64,000 nt of DNA, from contig CALWCE010000004.1 of the NCBI GenBank assembly GCA_944376295.1, positions 1-64,000 on the forward strand, written 5' to 3'. A program made the translations under genes and the position numbers. This DNA is from an uncultured Clostridia bacterium. GTDB taxonomy: Bacteria > Bacillota > Clostridia > Christensenellales > Borkfalkiaceae. Below, piece after piece: positions 32,861-40,684 of the stretch. The notes under the pieces were generated by a model. That model made no database searches. It saw nothing but the letters and a program-made list of their open reading frames with translations, and had not been told where the DNA came from. How positions within the stretch are numbered: position 1 is the stretch's first letter; the number at the start of each line of letters is the position of its first letter.

Positions 32861-33318
32861 ATTTCCTCCTTTGCCGCATACTCACGCATGAGCGCGATGA
32901 GGCGGTCGTGCGCTTCCTCGACGTCGGCAACGAAATAAGCGACATAGCTCCTGCCGTCCTTTCTCACGGCGGTGAGCCTGCCCCAGCGGTAGGACCAGCC
33001 GCGCGCATGGGCAAGGCGATAACGCACGTTCACGAGCTCCTTCAAGGGGAAGGTCTGCCCCAGAAAGGTGAGCATCTCCCCCTCGCGCACGGCGACTTCC
33101 TTGGGCGTTTTCATCCCTTTAATAAAATAGAAGAGGGAAATGCCCGTGACGACAAGCCCCGCAAGCACAAAGAAAACGTAGAGATAGACCGCGCTGCTGC
33201 CAATATAGCTGACCATCCAGCCCGCCACGCCCGCAAAGGCGAGCCCGAAGAGGGCGGTAAAGAGATACAGAAAGCGGGGCGCTTCGGCACGACGGGCGAT
33301 GACTTCGCGCTCCGTCAT
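32857..33318 (-). CDS. Small membrane protein in pyr operon (paralogue 2)
   Basis: The start at ATG 33318 overlaps the pyrK stop by 4 bases. The product has 153 residues: two helices (about 18-40 and 45-66), then a domain with MKTPKEVAVREGEMLTFLGQ, RLTAVRKDGRSYVAYFVADV and a helical end. It is the paralogue of the next gene, arisen by tandem duplication. Placement between pyrK and pyrD suggests a membrane tether or a transport-related role for pyrimidine synthesis, but this is speculation; insertion of unrelated genes into an operon is equally possible. Confidence 0.8.
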   Translation of the reverse strand: MTEREVIARRAEAPRFLYLFTALFGLAFAGVAGWMVSYIGSSAVYLYVFFVLAGLVVTGISLFYFIKGMKTPKEVAVREGEMLTFLGQTFPLKELVNVRYRLAHARGWSYRWGRLTAVRKDGRSYVAYFVADVEEAHDRLIALMREYAAKEEM

Positions 33319-34067
33319 AAATTGACCTCGTTGATGTCGAAGACGGGGCCGTCCTTGCAGACGCGGGCGTGCGCGCCGTCCGTCTTTTCGCACACGCACA
33401 CGAGGCACGCGCCGATGCCGCAGCCCATGCGCTCTTCGAGCGAGACGAAGGTGGGGATATTCCGCCCCGCCGTCGCCTTTTTGAGGGCGCGCAGCATGGG
33501 AGCGGGCCCGCAGGAGAGCACCACGTCGGGTTTTACATCGTCGATCTCCGCCATGAACGCCTGCACAGAAGTGCCGTGGAAGCCCATGCTGCCGTCGTCC
33601 GTCGCGACGACGAGGCGGTCGCTCCGCTGCAATTCGTAAGGGAGGCAGTACGCCGCGCGGTTCTTAAAGCCCATGTAGGAGTAGACTTCCTTCTTGCCCG
33701 CATAGGCGCGGATGGCGGAGATGAGCGGGAAGATGCCCACGCCCCCGCCCACGAGGGCGACGCGCTTTTCTTCGTCCTTCACATAAAACCCGTTGCCCAA
33801 GGGCAGGAGGACGGAAAGCTTTTCGCCCTGCTTATAGTTTTCGGCAAGGGCGCGCGTGCCCGCCCCTTTGAGCTGATAGCACACGGTGATGCGCTCGCCC
33901 TCCGCCTTGCATACGGCGATGGGACGGCGCAGGGGGAAATTCTGCACGCCCACCATGCAGAACTGCCCGGGGCGCACCTCGATCTCCTCCTCCGTCGCGA
34001 ACGTCAGGGAATAGATGTTCTCGGCAATGCGCACGTTCTCTAAAATGGTAGCCGTTACTTCGCGCAT
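33315..34067 (-). CDS. pyrK: Dihydroorotate dehydrogenase B, electron transfer subunit
   Basis: The start is ATG 34067, inside the end of pyrF; the product has 250 residues. The FAD domain has FPLRRPIAVCK (the RxPI motif) near 46-56, the NAD-binding loop is VALVGGGVGIFPLISAI near 103, and the C-terminus carries the [2Fe-2S] cysteines in ERMGCGIGACLVCVCEK and a later VCKDGP. It passes electrons from PyrD's FMN to NAD+. Its separation from pyrD by two membrane protein genes is atypical. Confidence 0.95.
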   Translation of the reverse strand: MREVTATILENVRIAENIYSLTFATEEEIEVRPGQFCMVGVQNFPLRRPIAVCKAEGERITVCYQLKGAGTRALAENYKQGEKLSVLLPLGNGFYVKDEEKRVALVGGGVGIFPLISAIRAYAGKKEVYSYMGFKNRAAYCLPYELQRSDRLVVATDDGSMGFHGTSVQAFMAEIDDVKPDVVLSCGPAPMLRALKKATAGRNIPTFVSLEERMGCGIGACLVCVCEKTDGAHARVCKDGPVFDINEVNL

Positions 34068-34966
34068 ATTGCCTCCAACACGTTTTGAAGATCCGCCCGC
34101 ATATCGAGGCAGGCAGCGCGCGCCGCTTCGTCGTAAGTGCCGCCACGCTTCCGATAGGCGCACAGCACCCCGCGCGAGTTGTTGACAACGCCGCCGAGCC
34201 CGTTGTTGTCGAAGCAGTTTTTGAGCATCTCCGCGTTCGCGCCCTGCGCGCCGTAACCGGGCACGAGGAAGAAGGTGTGCGGAAGCCTTGCGCGCAGCAC
34301 TTTGGCCTCTTCGGGATAGGTCGCGCCCACGACGGCGCCCACGCAGGAGTAGCCGTTCTTGCCGACGGTGTCCTCGCCCCAGCGCTCCACCATGTCGCCC
34401 ATGCACTCATAGACGGTGCGGCCGTCCTCAAGCTTCAGATTCTGCAATTCGCCCGAGGAGGGGTTGCTCGTCTTGACGAGCACGAAGATGCCCTTGTCGC
34501 GGCTCTTGCACTGCTCCACGAAGGGCGTGATGCCGTCCGAGCCCAGATACCCGTTGACGGTGAGAAAATCGGAAGGGAAGGCGGAGAAGATATTCTCCCC
34601 CACGTTCGTCTCGCCGAGGAAGGCGGCGGCATACTGCGAAGCGGTCGCGCCGATGTCGTTGCGCTTTGCATCGGTGATGACGACAAGCCCCTGCTCCTTC
34701 GCATAGCGCAGCGTCTCGTAAAAGGCGCGAAGGCCTGCCGTGCCGTACTGCTCGTAATAGGCGATCTGCACCTTGACGGAGGGCACGATGTCGGAAACGG
34801 CGTCGATGATGCCGCGGTTGAAGGTGAGGATGGCTTCTGCCGCATCCTCCAACGAGTTCGCGCCCGCGCGCATCTCGTCGGGCAGATAGGAAAACGAGGT
34901 ATCTAAGCCCACGCAGGTGGGATTTTGCTTTTCGATGATTTTTTCAATGAGAGTATCGACGATCAT
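34055..34966 (-). CDS. pyrF: Orotidine 5'-phosphate decarboxylase
   Basis: A 303-residue OMP decarboxylase of the long subfamily (PyrF type 2). NPTCVGLDTS and SVKVQIAYYEQYG contain early substrate residues, and VITDAKRNDIGATA holds the catalytic Asp-x-Lys-x-x-Asp motif. It carries out the last step to UMP. It overlaps pyrK by 13 bases and pyrC by 4 bases, so the operon is densely packed. Confidence 0.96.
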   Translation of the reverse strand: MIVDTLIEKIIEKQNPTCVGLDTSFSYLPDEMRAGANSLEDAAEAILTFNRGIIDAVSDIVPSVKVQIAYYEQYGTAGLRAFYETLRYAKEQGLVVITDAKRNDIGATASQYAAAFLGETNVGENIFSAFPSDFLTVNGYLGSDGITPFVEQCKSRDKGIFVLVKTSNPSSGELQNLKLEDGRTVYECMGDMVERWGEDTVGKNGYSCVGAVVGATYPEEAKVLRARLPHTFFLVPGYGAQGANAEMLKNCFDNNGLGGVVNNSRGVLCAYRKRGGTYDEAARAACLDMRADLQNVLEAICAK

Positions 34967-36225
34967 TTGCGTTCCTCCGAATATTTGATATTTCCGTCCA
35001 CGATGGTATACTTAACGCGGCCGTACACTTCCCTGCCCGTGAAGGGGGTGTTCTTGCCCTTGGAGACGAAGTCCTTCGGGTCGACGGTCCACTTCTCGCC
35101 GAGGTCGACGGCGGTGAAGTCGGCGGGAGCGCCCACTTCGAGGACGCCGCCCTCTAAGTTCAGGATACGGGCGGGATTGAAGCTCATCTTCTTTGCAAGC
35201 TCTTCGAGCGAGAGCACGCCGCCTTTGACGAGCGCGGTATAGGAGAGCGCGAAGCTCGTTTCGAGCCCACTGATGCCGAACGCCGCCTGGTCGTACTCCA
35301 CGTTCTTGTCGTCCGCGTGATGGGGCGCATGGTCGGTAACGATGCAGTCGAGCGTGCCGTCTTTGAGCCCTTCGATGACGGCGAGGCGGTCTCTTTCCTC
35401 GCGGATGGGCGGGTTGACTTTGGTGTTGGTATCGAACGAGGCGATGACTTCGTCGGTCAACGTGAAGTAGTGCGGGCAGGTCTCCGCCGTGACCTTCACG
35501 CCGCGCGCCTTTGCCTCGCGGATGAGCTGCACGCCGCTGTAAGTCGAGACGTGGCAGATATGCACGGGAATATCAAGGCTCTCCGAAAGGCAGATCTCGC
35601 GGGCGATGATGATGTCTTCCGCCGCGCGGATGCTGCCCTTGAGCCCCGTGAGCGTCGAGAAGTACCCCTCGTTGACGACGCCGCCGTCGACGAGCGACTT
35701 ATCCTCGCAGTGGCAGAGGCAGATAAGCCCGAAGTCGAAGGCGTACTTCATGGCGTTTGCCATGAGCCCCGTGCTCACGACGGACTTGCCGTCCTCGCTG
35801 AGCGCCACCGCGCCCGCCGCCTTCATGCCGCCGATGGCAGAAAGCTCCTTGCCCTCCTGCCCCTTGGTGATGGCGCCGACGGGCCGCACTTTGCACAAAT
35901 TTACGTCCTTCGCGCGCGATAAAATGTAGGTGACGACGACCTTGCTGTCCGTCACGGGGTTGGTGTTGGGCATGCAGCACACTTGCGTGAACCCGCCCTT
36001 GACGGCGGCTTTGGAACCGCTTTCGATGTCTTCCTTCCTTTCAAAGCCCGGCTCGCGCAGATGGACGTGCATATCGATGAGCCCCGGAAAGACGGTGAGC
36101 CCGCTCCAATCGACGCCCTCGCCTTCGATGTGTTCGGCGATCTCCGTAATGCGCCCTTCTTCGACGCGGAGATCGGCGCGGCGCACGCCGTCGGGCAAAA
36201 TACAAGTTGCGTTTTTGAAGATCAT
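34963..36225 (-). CDS. pyrC: Dihydroorotase
   Basis: A 420-residue class I dihydroorotase. The metal motif DMHVHLREPG lies near residue 50, the IHICHVST-type strand (PVHICHVSTYSGV) near 219 and the DHAPH motif (VTDHAPHHADDK) near 290. It interconverts carbamoyl aspartate and dihydroorotate. Gene ends overlap pyrF and pyrB by 4 bases each. Confidence 0.97.
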   Translation of the reverse strand: MIFKNATCILPDGVRRADLRVEEGRITEIAEHIEGEGVDWSGLTVFPGLIDMHVHLREPGFERKEDIESGSKAAVKGGFTQVCCMPNTNPVTDSKVVVTYILSRAKDVNLCKVRPVGAITKGQEGKELSAIGGMKAAGAVALSEDGKSVVSTGLMANAMKYAFDFGLICLCHCEDKSLVDGGVVNEGYFSTLTGLKGSIRAAEDIIIAREICLSESLDIPVHICHVSTYSGVQLIREAKARGVKVTAETCPHYFTLTDEVIASFDTNTKVNPPIREERDRLAVIEGLKDGTLDCIVTDHAPHHADDKNVEYDQAAFGISGLETSFALSYTALVKGGVLSLEELAKKMSFNPARILNLEGGVLEVGAPADFTAVDLGEKWTVDPKDFVSKGKNTPFTGREVYGRVKYTIVDGNIKYSEERK

Positions 36226-37142
36226 ATCTCCTCCTTGGTGAGCAAAAAGAGCATGGACATCCTCACCGCGATGCCCGAGAGCACCTGTTCTTCGATGCGG
36301 CTCGTCTCGCCGTCGATGAGCCCGCTCGTGAGCTCCACGCCGCGGTTGACGGGTCCCGGGTGCATGACGAGGGCGCCCTTCTTCGCGTACTTCATGAGCG
36401 CTTCACTGACGCCGTAGAACTTGCTGTATTCGCCGAGCGAAGGGAAGTTGCCCGCATGCTGGCGCTCGAGCTGGATCCTCAGCCCCATCACGACGTCAGC
36501 GCCCTCCACCGCTTCCTCGCGGGAGCGGCAAATTTTTGCTCCCATCTTCTCGATGCCCGTGGGGATGAGCGTTCTCGGCGCATACATGGTGACTTCCGCC
36601 CCCAGCTTTTTGAGGCCGAAGAGGTTCGATTTTGCAACGCGCGAGTGAGAGATATCGCCCAGAATGGCGACTTTGAGCCCTGCGATCGAGCCGAAATTTT
36701 CGCGCATCGTCAGCATATCCAGAAGCGCCTGCGAGGGGTGTTCGTTCATGCCGTCGCCCGCGTTGACGACGTGCGCCTTCACCGTCTTGGCAAGGAGCGC
36801 GGGCGCGCCGCCCATGGGATGGCGGATGACGATGATATCGTTCTTCATCGCGTCCAGCGTCTTGCCCGTGTCGACAAGCGTCTCCCCCTTCTTGACGGAA
36901 GAGGAGTCCGCCGAAATGTTGACGACGTGCGCGCCCATGTATTTGGCGGCGAGCTCGAAGCTGCAGCGCGTACGCGTCGAATTCTCGTAAAAGAGCGTCG
37001 TCACTGACTTGCCCTGCAAATGCGGCAGCTTCTTGATGTTCTGCTTCAAGAGCTTTTTCATGTTCATGCCCACGTCAAGGATCTCGTCGATCTCCTCCGC
37101 GGGCATTTCGCGAAGCCCTAAAATATCCTTATCTTTCAGCAT
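36222..37142 (-). CDS. pyrB: Aspartate carbamoyltransferase catalytic subunit
   Basis: Two adjacent ATGs exist; I take the second (37142), which is better spaced from GGGAGGA. The product has 306 residues. FYENSTRTRCSFELAAKYMG is the carbamoyl-phosphate STRTR motif near 50, and the HPMGGAPALLA segment and HPSQALLDMLTM contain the HPxxA and HPxQxLLD motifs. No pyrI regulatory subunit gene follows, so the enzyme is of the unregulated trimer type. It commits carbamoyl phosphate to pyrimidine synthesis. Confidence 0.97.
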   Translation of the reverse strand: MLKDKDILGLREMPAEEIDEILDVGMNMKKLLKQNIKKLPHLQGKSVTTLFYENSTRTRCSFELAAKYMGAHVVNISADSSSVKKGETLVDTGKTLDAMKNDIIVIRHPMGGAPALLAKTVKAHVVNAGDGMNEHPSQALLDMLTMRENFGSIAGLKVAILGDISHSRVAKSNLFGLKKLGAEVTMYAPRTLIPTGIEKMGAKICRSREEAVEGADVVMGLRIQLERQHAGNFPSLGEYSKFYGVSEALMKYAKKGALVMHPGPVNRGVELTSGLIDGETSRIEEQVLSGIAVRMSMLFLLTKEEI

Positions 37143-37674
37143 CATTCCTCCCGATGACGGCAAGCTCGTCGCGCTCTGCGCCGAGCTCCGTAAAATGTAC
37201 GCTCACATATTCCGAACGCGAAGTGGGCACGTTCTTGCCCACGAAATCTGCGCGGACGGGAAGTTCCCTTCCTCCGCGGTCGACGAGGACCAGAAGTTCG
37301 ATGCACTTGGGCCGCCCCAGGCGGAAGAGCGCTTCGATGCCCGCCACGGCGCTCCTGCCCGTGTGCAGAACGTCGTCGCACAGCACGACTTTTTTCCCCG
37401 AAATGTCGAACCCGAGTTCGTTGACGCCCGCATCGGGCACGAAGAAGGCGGAGACGAGGTCGTCCCTCGTCATGCCGATGTCGAGCCCCGCCGCGGGAAC
37501 GGAAATACCCGTCCCCGACTGCAATTCGCTTTTGAGGCGCTCGGCGACGATCTCCCCGCCCCGCTTGACGCCGATGAGCACGACGCCGTCGAGGCCTTCG
37601 TTTTTTTCCTCGATCTCGTGCGAGAGGCGCACGAGCGTGCGCTTCAAGCCCTTTTCATCCAATATGACCGGCAT
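37129..37674 (-). CDS. pyrR: PyrR, RNA-binding pyr attenuator / uracil phosphoribosyltransferase
   Basis: The start is ATG 37674 behind GGGAGGGACA; the product has 181 residues. The PRPP motif is VVLCDDVLHTGRSAVAG near 95-111, typical for PyrR, and an RGG-type loop (IGVKRGGEIVAERL) lies near 34. With bound UMP, PyrR stabilises a terminator in the leader and shuts the operon off. A matching binding site lies just upstream (37742-37773). It leads the operon, and its stop overlaps the pyrB start. Confidence 0.95.
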   Translation of the reverse strand: MPVILDEKGLKRTLVRLSHEIEEKNEGLDGVVLIGVKRGGEIVAERLKSELQSGTGISVPAAGLDIGMTRDDLVSAFFVPDAGVNELGFDISGKKVVLCDDVLHTGRSAVAGIEALFRLGRPKCIELLVLVDRGGRELPVRADFVGKNVPTSRSEYVSVHFTELGAERDELAVIGRNDAER

Positions 37675-37741
37675 TGTCCCTCCCTGCGGCTCCCGCAATA
37701 GTTTGTCCGCAAGGCAGCCTTCCGCCCCGACCGAAGGCAAG

Positions 37742-37773
37742 AAAAAACAGCCTCGCGGGATGCCGCAAGACTG
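37742..37773 (-). promoter_or_regulatory. PyrR-responsive attenuator in pyr leader
   Basis: On the minus strand CAGTCTTGCG (37773-37764) pairs with CGCGAGGCTG (37757-37748), allowing two G-U pairs, followed by TTTTTT. The loop and 3' arm read CAUCCCGCGAGGCU, matching the PyrR recognition consensus ARUCCNGNGAGGYU at 13 of 14 positions. So the PyrR site sits within the terminator hairpin itself. PyrR with UMP would favour termination before pyrR. Confidence 0.8.
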
Positions 37774-37873
37774 TGCCTTTCCTCAAAATAAGCGGGCACA
37801 AAAGCTGCCCTGTTTTTCAAATGAGACGGCGTCTTGTCGGCATCACGGTACCGCTCTTAAAAACGACGCCTAT

Positions 37874-37902
37874 ATGATAGCAGAACCGCCCCCAAATGTC
37901 AA
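37874..37902 (-). promoter_or_regulatory. Promoter of pyr operon
   Basis: TTGACA (37897-37902) and TATCAT (37874-37879) on the minus strand are 17 bases apart. The leader RNA of about 190 bases before pyrR contains the attenuator. Confidence 0.8.
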
Positions 37903-37907
37903 GCTTT

Positions 37908-38603
37908 TCAAATAATTTGCGTAAGAGCAAAGCGCGCTTTATCGCAGGAAGTGAGAATGTATTCGATGCCGTTCTTTTCGCACTTCAGGGGAAAGTATGC
38001 GCTCCCGTGCAGATGCCCGAACACCACTTTGTCGACCGCGTTCTCTTCGAACAGCTGCGTAAAGAGAGTGTCCTCCTTTCGGATGCCGAAGGGCGGGTAA
38101 TGGATGAGCGCGATGAGGGTATCCCCCTCCTTCCGCACCTTTCTGACTTCCGCAAAGGCGAGGCGGAAGCGCTCCCCCTCGCGGCGGTAGAGCGCCTCGT
38201 CGTGCTCGGTATAGTCGGCGCTCCCGGGGCACGCCCACCCGCGCGAGCCCGCGATGACGACATTGCCGATGCGCACGCAGTCATTTTGCAAAAAGGTGAA
38301 GCTTTCGTCGGGCGCGGCGGCGCGCACCCGCGTGATGCCGTTCCACCAATAGTCGTGGTTGCCGCGGATGAATACCTTGCGCCCTTTGAGCGGAGCAAGG
38401 GACTGAACGTCGTACATCCCCTCGTCGAGATACATCCCCCACGAAGTATCGCCGCCCAAAAGGACGACGTCTTCTTCCGAGACCTTCTGCTCCCAATCCG
38501 CCTTGATTTTTTCGAAATGCCCCTCCCATTCCGGACCGAACACGTTCATCGGCTTGTTGCTCTTGCCGGAGAGGTGCAGATCGCTGATCGCAAACACCTT
38601 CAT
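37908..38603 (-). CDS. Metallophosphoesterase (calcineurin-like)
   Basis: A 231-residue enzyme. The metal motifs are in order: DLHL (SDLHLSGKS, residues 7-15), LLGGDTSWG near 49, FIRGNHDYWW near 80, and HYPPFG and VVFGHLHGSAY near 172 and 197. These give the D-x-H, GD, GNHD and GHxH set of two-metal phosphoesterases. Substrate unknown. The ATG lies only 7 bases after a perfect -10 box, so the mRNA is probably leaderless. Its 3' end runs into the pyr promoter region, with no overlap with pyr genes. Confidence 0.92.
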   Translation of the reverse strand: MKVFAISDLHLSGKSNKPMNVFGPEWEGHFEKIKADWEQKVSEEDVVLLGGDTSWGMYLDEGMYDVQSLAPLKGRKVFIRGNHDYWWNGITRVRAAAPDESFTFLQNDCVRIGNVVIAGSRGWACPGSADYTEHDEALYRREGERFRLAFAEVRKVRKEGDTLIALIHYPPFGIRKEDTLFTQLFEENAVDKVVFGHLHGSAYFPLKCEKNGIEYILTSCDKARFALTQII

Positions 38604-38610
38604 GGGGAAA

Positions 38611-38639
38611 ATTATAGCATAACTCTTTGCAAATATCAA
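38611..38639 (-). promoter_or_regulatory. Promoter of leaderless metallophosphoesterase gene
   Basis: TTGATA (38634-38639) and TATAAT (38611-38616) on the minus strand are 17 bases apart. The start codon is at 38603, so the expected transcription start coincides with, or is one base before, the ATG. No ribosome-binding site fits in between. Confidence 0.75.
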
Positions 38640-38691
38640 GCGTTTCCCCGCCGAACGTGCAGCCGCCCGCGCTTTGGCGCGGGCGAAAACA

Positions 38692-38720
38692 AGCGCCCCG
38701 CGCAAAACTTGCGCGGGGCG
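38692..38720. terminator. GC-rich hairpin after ABC exporter operon
   Basis: GCGCCCCGCGCAA pairs with TTGCGCGGGGCGC around an AAC loop, followed on the minus strand by TTGTTTTC. It likely ends the marR-ABC transcript. Confidence 0.65.
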
Positions 38721-38734
38721 CCCCGTTCCAAACG

Positions 38735-40684
38735 TTATTCAAGTTCGAATTTGCCCGTATAGAGCTGATAGTACCTGCCCTTTTGCGCCATGAGCTGTTC
38801 GTGGTTGCCGCGTTCGATGATGCGGCCGTGTTCGAGCACCATGATGGCGTGGCTGTTGCGCACGGTGGAGAGGCGGTGGGCGATGACGAACACCGTCCTG
38901 CCCTCCATGAGCTTATCCATGCCCTTTTCGATGAGCGCTTCGGTGCGCGTATCGATGGAGCTCGTCGCCTCGTCGAGGATGATGACGGGGCAGTCGGAGA
39001 CCATCGCGCGGGCGATGGAGAGAAGCTGCCTCTGCCCCTGCGAGAGGTTGGCGCCGTCCGACGTGAGCATGGTGTTGTAGCCGTCGGGCAGGTGGCGGAT
39101 GAAGCTGTCCGCCCCCGCGAGCTTGGCTGCCTCGATACACTCCTCGTCCGTCGCCGTCATGCGGACGTAGCGGATGTTCTCCATCACCGTGCCCGTGAAG
39201 AGGTGGGTATCCTGCAGCACGGTGCCGAGGGAATGGCGAAGGTCGCTCTTTCTGATATCGCGGATGTTGATGCCGTCGTAGGTGATCGTACCCGATCGGA
39301 TGTCGTAGAAACGGTTGATGAGGTTGGTGATCGTCGTCTTGCCCGCGCCCGTCGACCCGACGAAGGCGATCTTCTGCCCGGGCTTTGCGTAGAGGGAGAT
39401 GTCGTGGAGCACCGTCTTGCCCTCCTCATAGCCGAAGGTGACGCCGTAGAAGCGGATATCCCCCTTCAGCAGCACGAAATGATGGTCTTCCGGGCTGCCG
39501 TCGGGCACCTTCCACGCCCAAAGGTCGCCGTCCTCCCGCTCTTCGTACCAATTTTCGCCCGTCTTCGTCACCCTGACGAGCGTCACGTCGCCGCCCTCGT
39601 CCTCGGGCACGGCGTCGAGCATCTCGAAGATGCGCTCTGCGCCCGCGAACGCCTGCACGATGGCGTTGAACTGCTGGGTGATCTGCTGGATGGGCATATT
39701 GAAGGAGCGCACGAAGTTGAGGAAGGAGACGATGGCGCCGAGCGTCAGCGCTCCGCCAAGGCCCTGCGTGAAGCCGTAGACGGAGAGCGCGTACCACCCG
39801 CCTTCCATGACGAGGAACGCCGCCACGAACGCCACGACGATATATTGGATATAGCCGATGTTGTTGGAGATGGGCCCGATGACGTTGGTGAGCACGTTCG
39901 CCTTGGTCGCGTTGACGCGCAGATCCTCATTGAGGGTGCGGAAGGCAGCCTTCGCCTTTTCCTCGTGATTGAACACTTTGACGACGCGCTGACCGCTCAT
40001 CATTTCCTCGATATAGCCGTTGACGGAAGCGAGCGCGCGCTGCTGCTGCAAGAAGTACCCGCCGCTGCGCTTTGCGAGCTTCTGCGTGAAAAGGAACATC
40101 CCCACGACGAAGATCATGGCGACCAAAGTCAGCGTCGCGGAATAGAACACCATCATGCAGAAGGTGCCGACGATGGTCACCGCCGAATTGATGAGCTGCG
40201 GGATGGTCTGCGAGAGCATCTGGCGGAGCACGTCGGTATCGTTGGTGTAACGGCTCATGAGCGTGCCGTGCGTGTGCGTATCGAAGAATTTCAGAGGAAG
40301 CGTCTGCATGTGCGAGAACATCTCGTTCCTCAGCCGCTTCATCGTGCCCTGCGCCACGACGACCATGATGCGGAAGTAGGTGTAGTTGCACACGACGCCC
40401 GCAAGGTAGATGCCGCCCATCGCACAGAGCGCGCCGATAAAGCCGCTCCAATCGGGGTCGGCCTGCCCGATGAGAGGGGAGATGAACCGATCGACGAAGA
40501 TGCCGAGGAACATCGACCCGCCCACCGAGGCAAGCGCGGAGACGACGATGAGCACGCAGGCAAAGAGGAATTTGCCCTTGTGGTCGACGAAGAGATAGCG
40601 CATGAGGCGCGAGAAGATCTTTTTGCTGTTGGCGTCCAGCCGTGCGGGCGCGCGCCCGCCTGCCATGTTATTCGGCATCGGCAT
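38735..40684 (-). CDS. ABC exporter, subunit 2 (membrane-ATPase half transporter)
   Basis: The start at ATG 40684 follows GAGGAGGTGACGATC; the product has 649 residues. Six membrane helices (about 35-335) precede the ATPase domain with Walker A (GSTGAGKTT, about 440), signature LSQGQRQLL (about 543), Walker B VIILDEATSSID and the H-loop IAHRLST. An insertion of about 45 residues (after about 370, with EDEGGDVTLVRV) precedes the ATPase. With the upstream half transporter it should form a heterodimeric multidrug exporter like LmrCD/BmrCD. It overlaps its partner gene by 17 bases. Confidence 0.93.
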   Translation of the reverse strand: MPMPNNMAGGRAPARLDANSKKIFSRLMRYLFVDHKGKFLFACVLIVVSALASVGGSMFLGIFVDRFISPLIGQADPDWSGFIGALCAMGGIYLAGVVCNYTYFRIMVVVAQGTMKRLRNEMFSHMQTLPLKFFDTHTHGTLMSRYTNDTDVLRQMLSQTIPQLINSAVTIVGTFCMMVFYSATLTLVAMIFVVGMFLFTQKLAKRSGGYFLQQQRALASVNGYIEEMMSGQRVVKVFNHEEKAKAAFRTLNEDLRVNATKANVLTNVIGPISNNIGYIQYIVVAFVAAFLVMEGGWYALSVYGFTQGLGGALTLGAIVSFLNFVRSFNMPIQQITQQFNAIVQAFAGAERIFEMLDAVPEDEGGDVTLVRVTKTGENWYEEREDGDLWAWKVPDGSPEDHHFVLLKGDIRFYGVTFGYEEGKTVLHDISLYAKPGQKIAFVGSTGAGKTTITNLINRFYDIRSGTITYDGINIRDIRKSDLRHSLGTVLQDTHLFTGTVMENIRYVRMTATDEECIEAAKLAGADSFIRHLPDGYNTMLTSDGANLSQGQRQLLSIARAMVSDCPVIILDEATSSIDTRTEALIEKGMDKLMEGRTVFVIAHRLSTVRNSHAIMVLEHGRIIERGNHEQLMAQKGRYYQLYTGKFELE

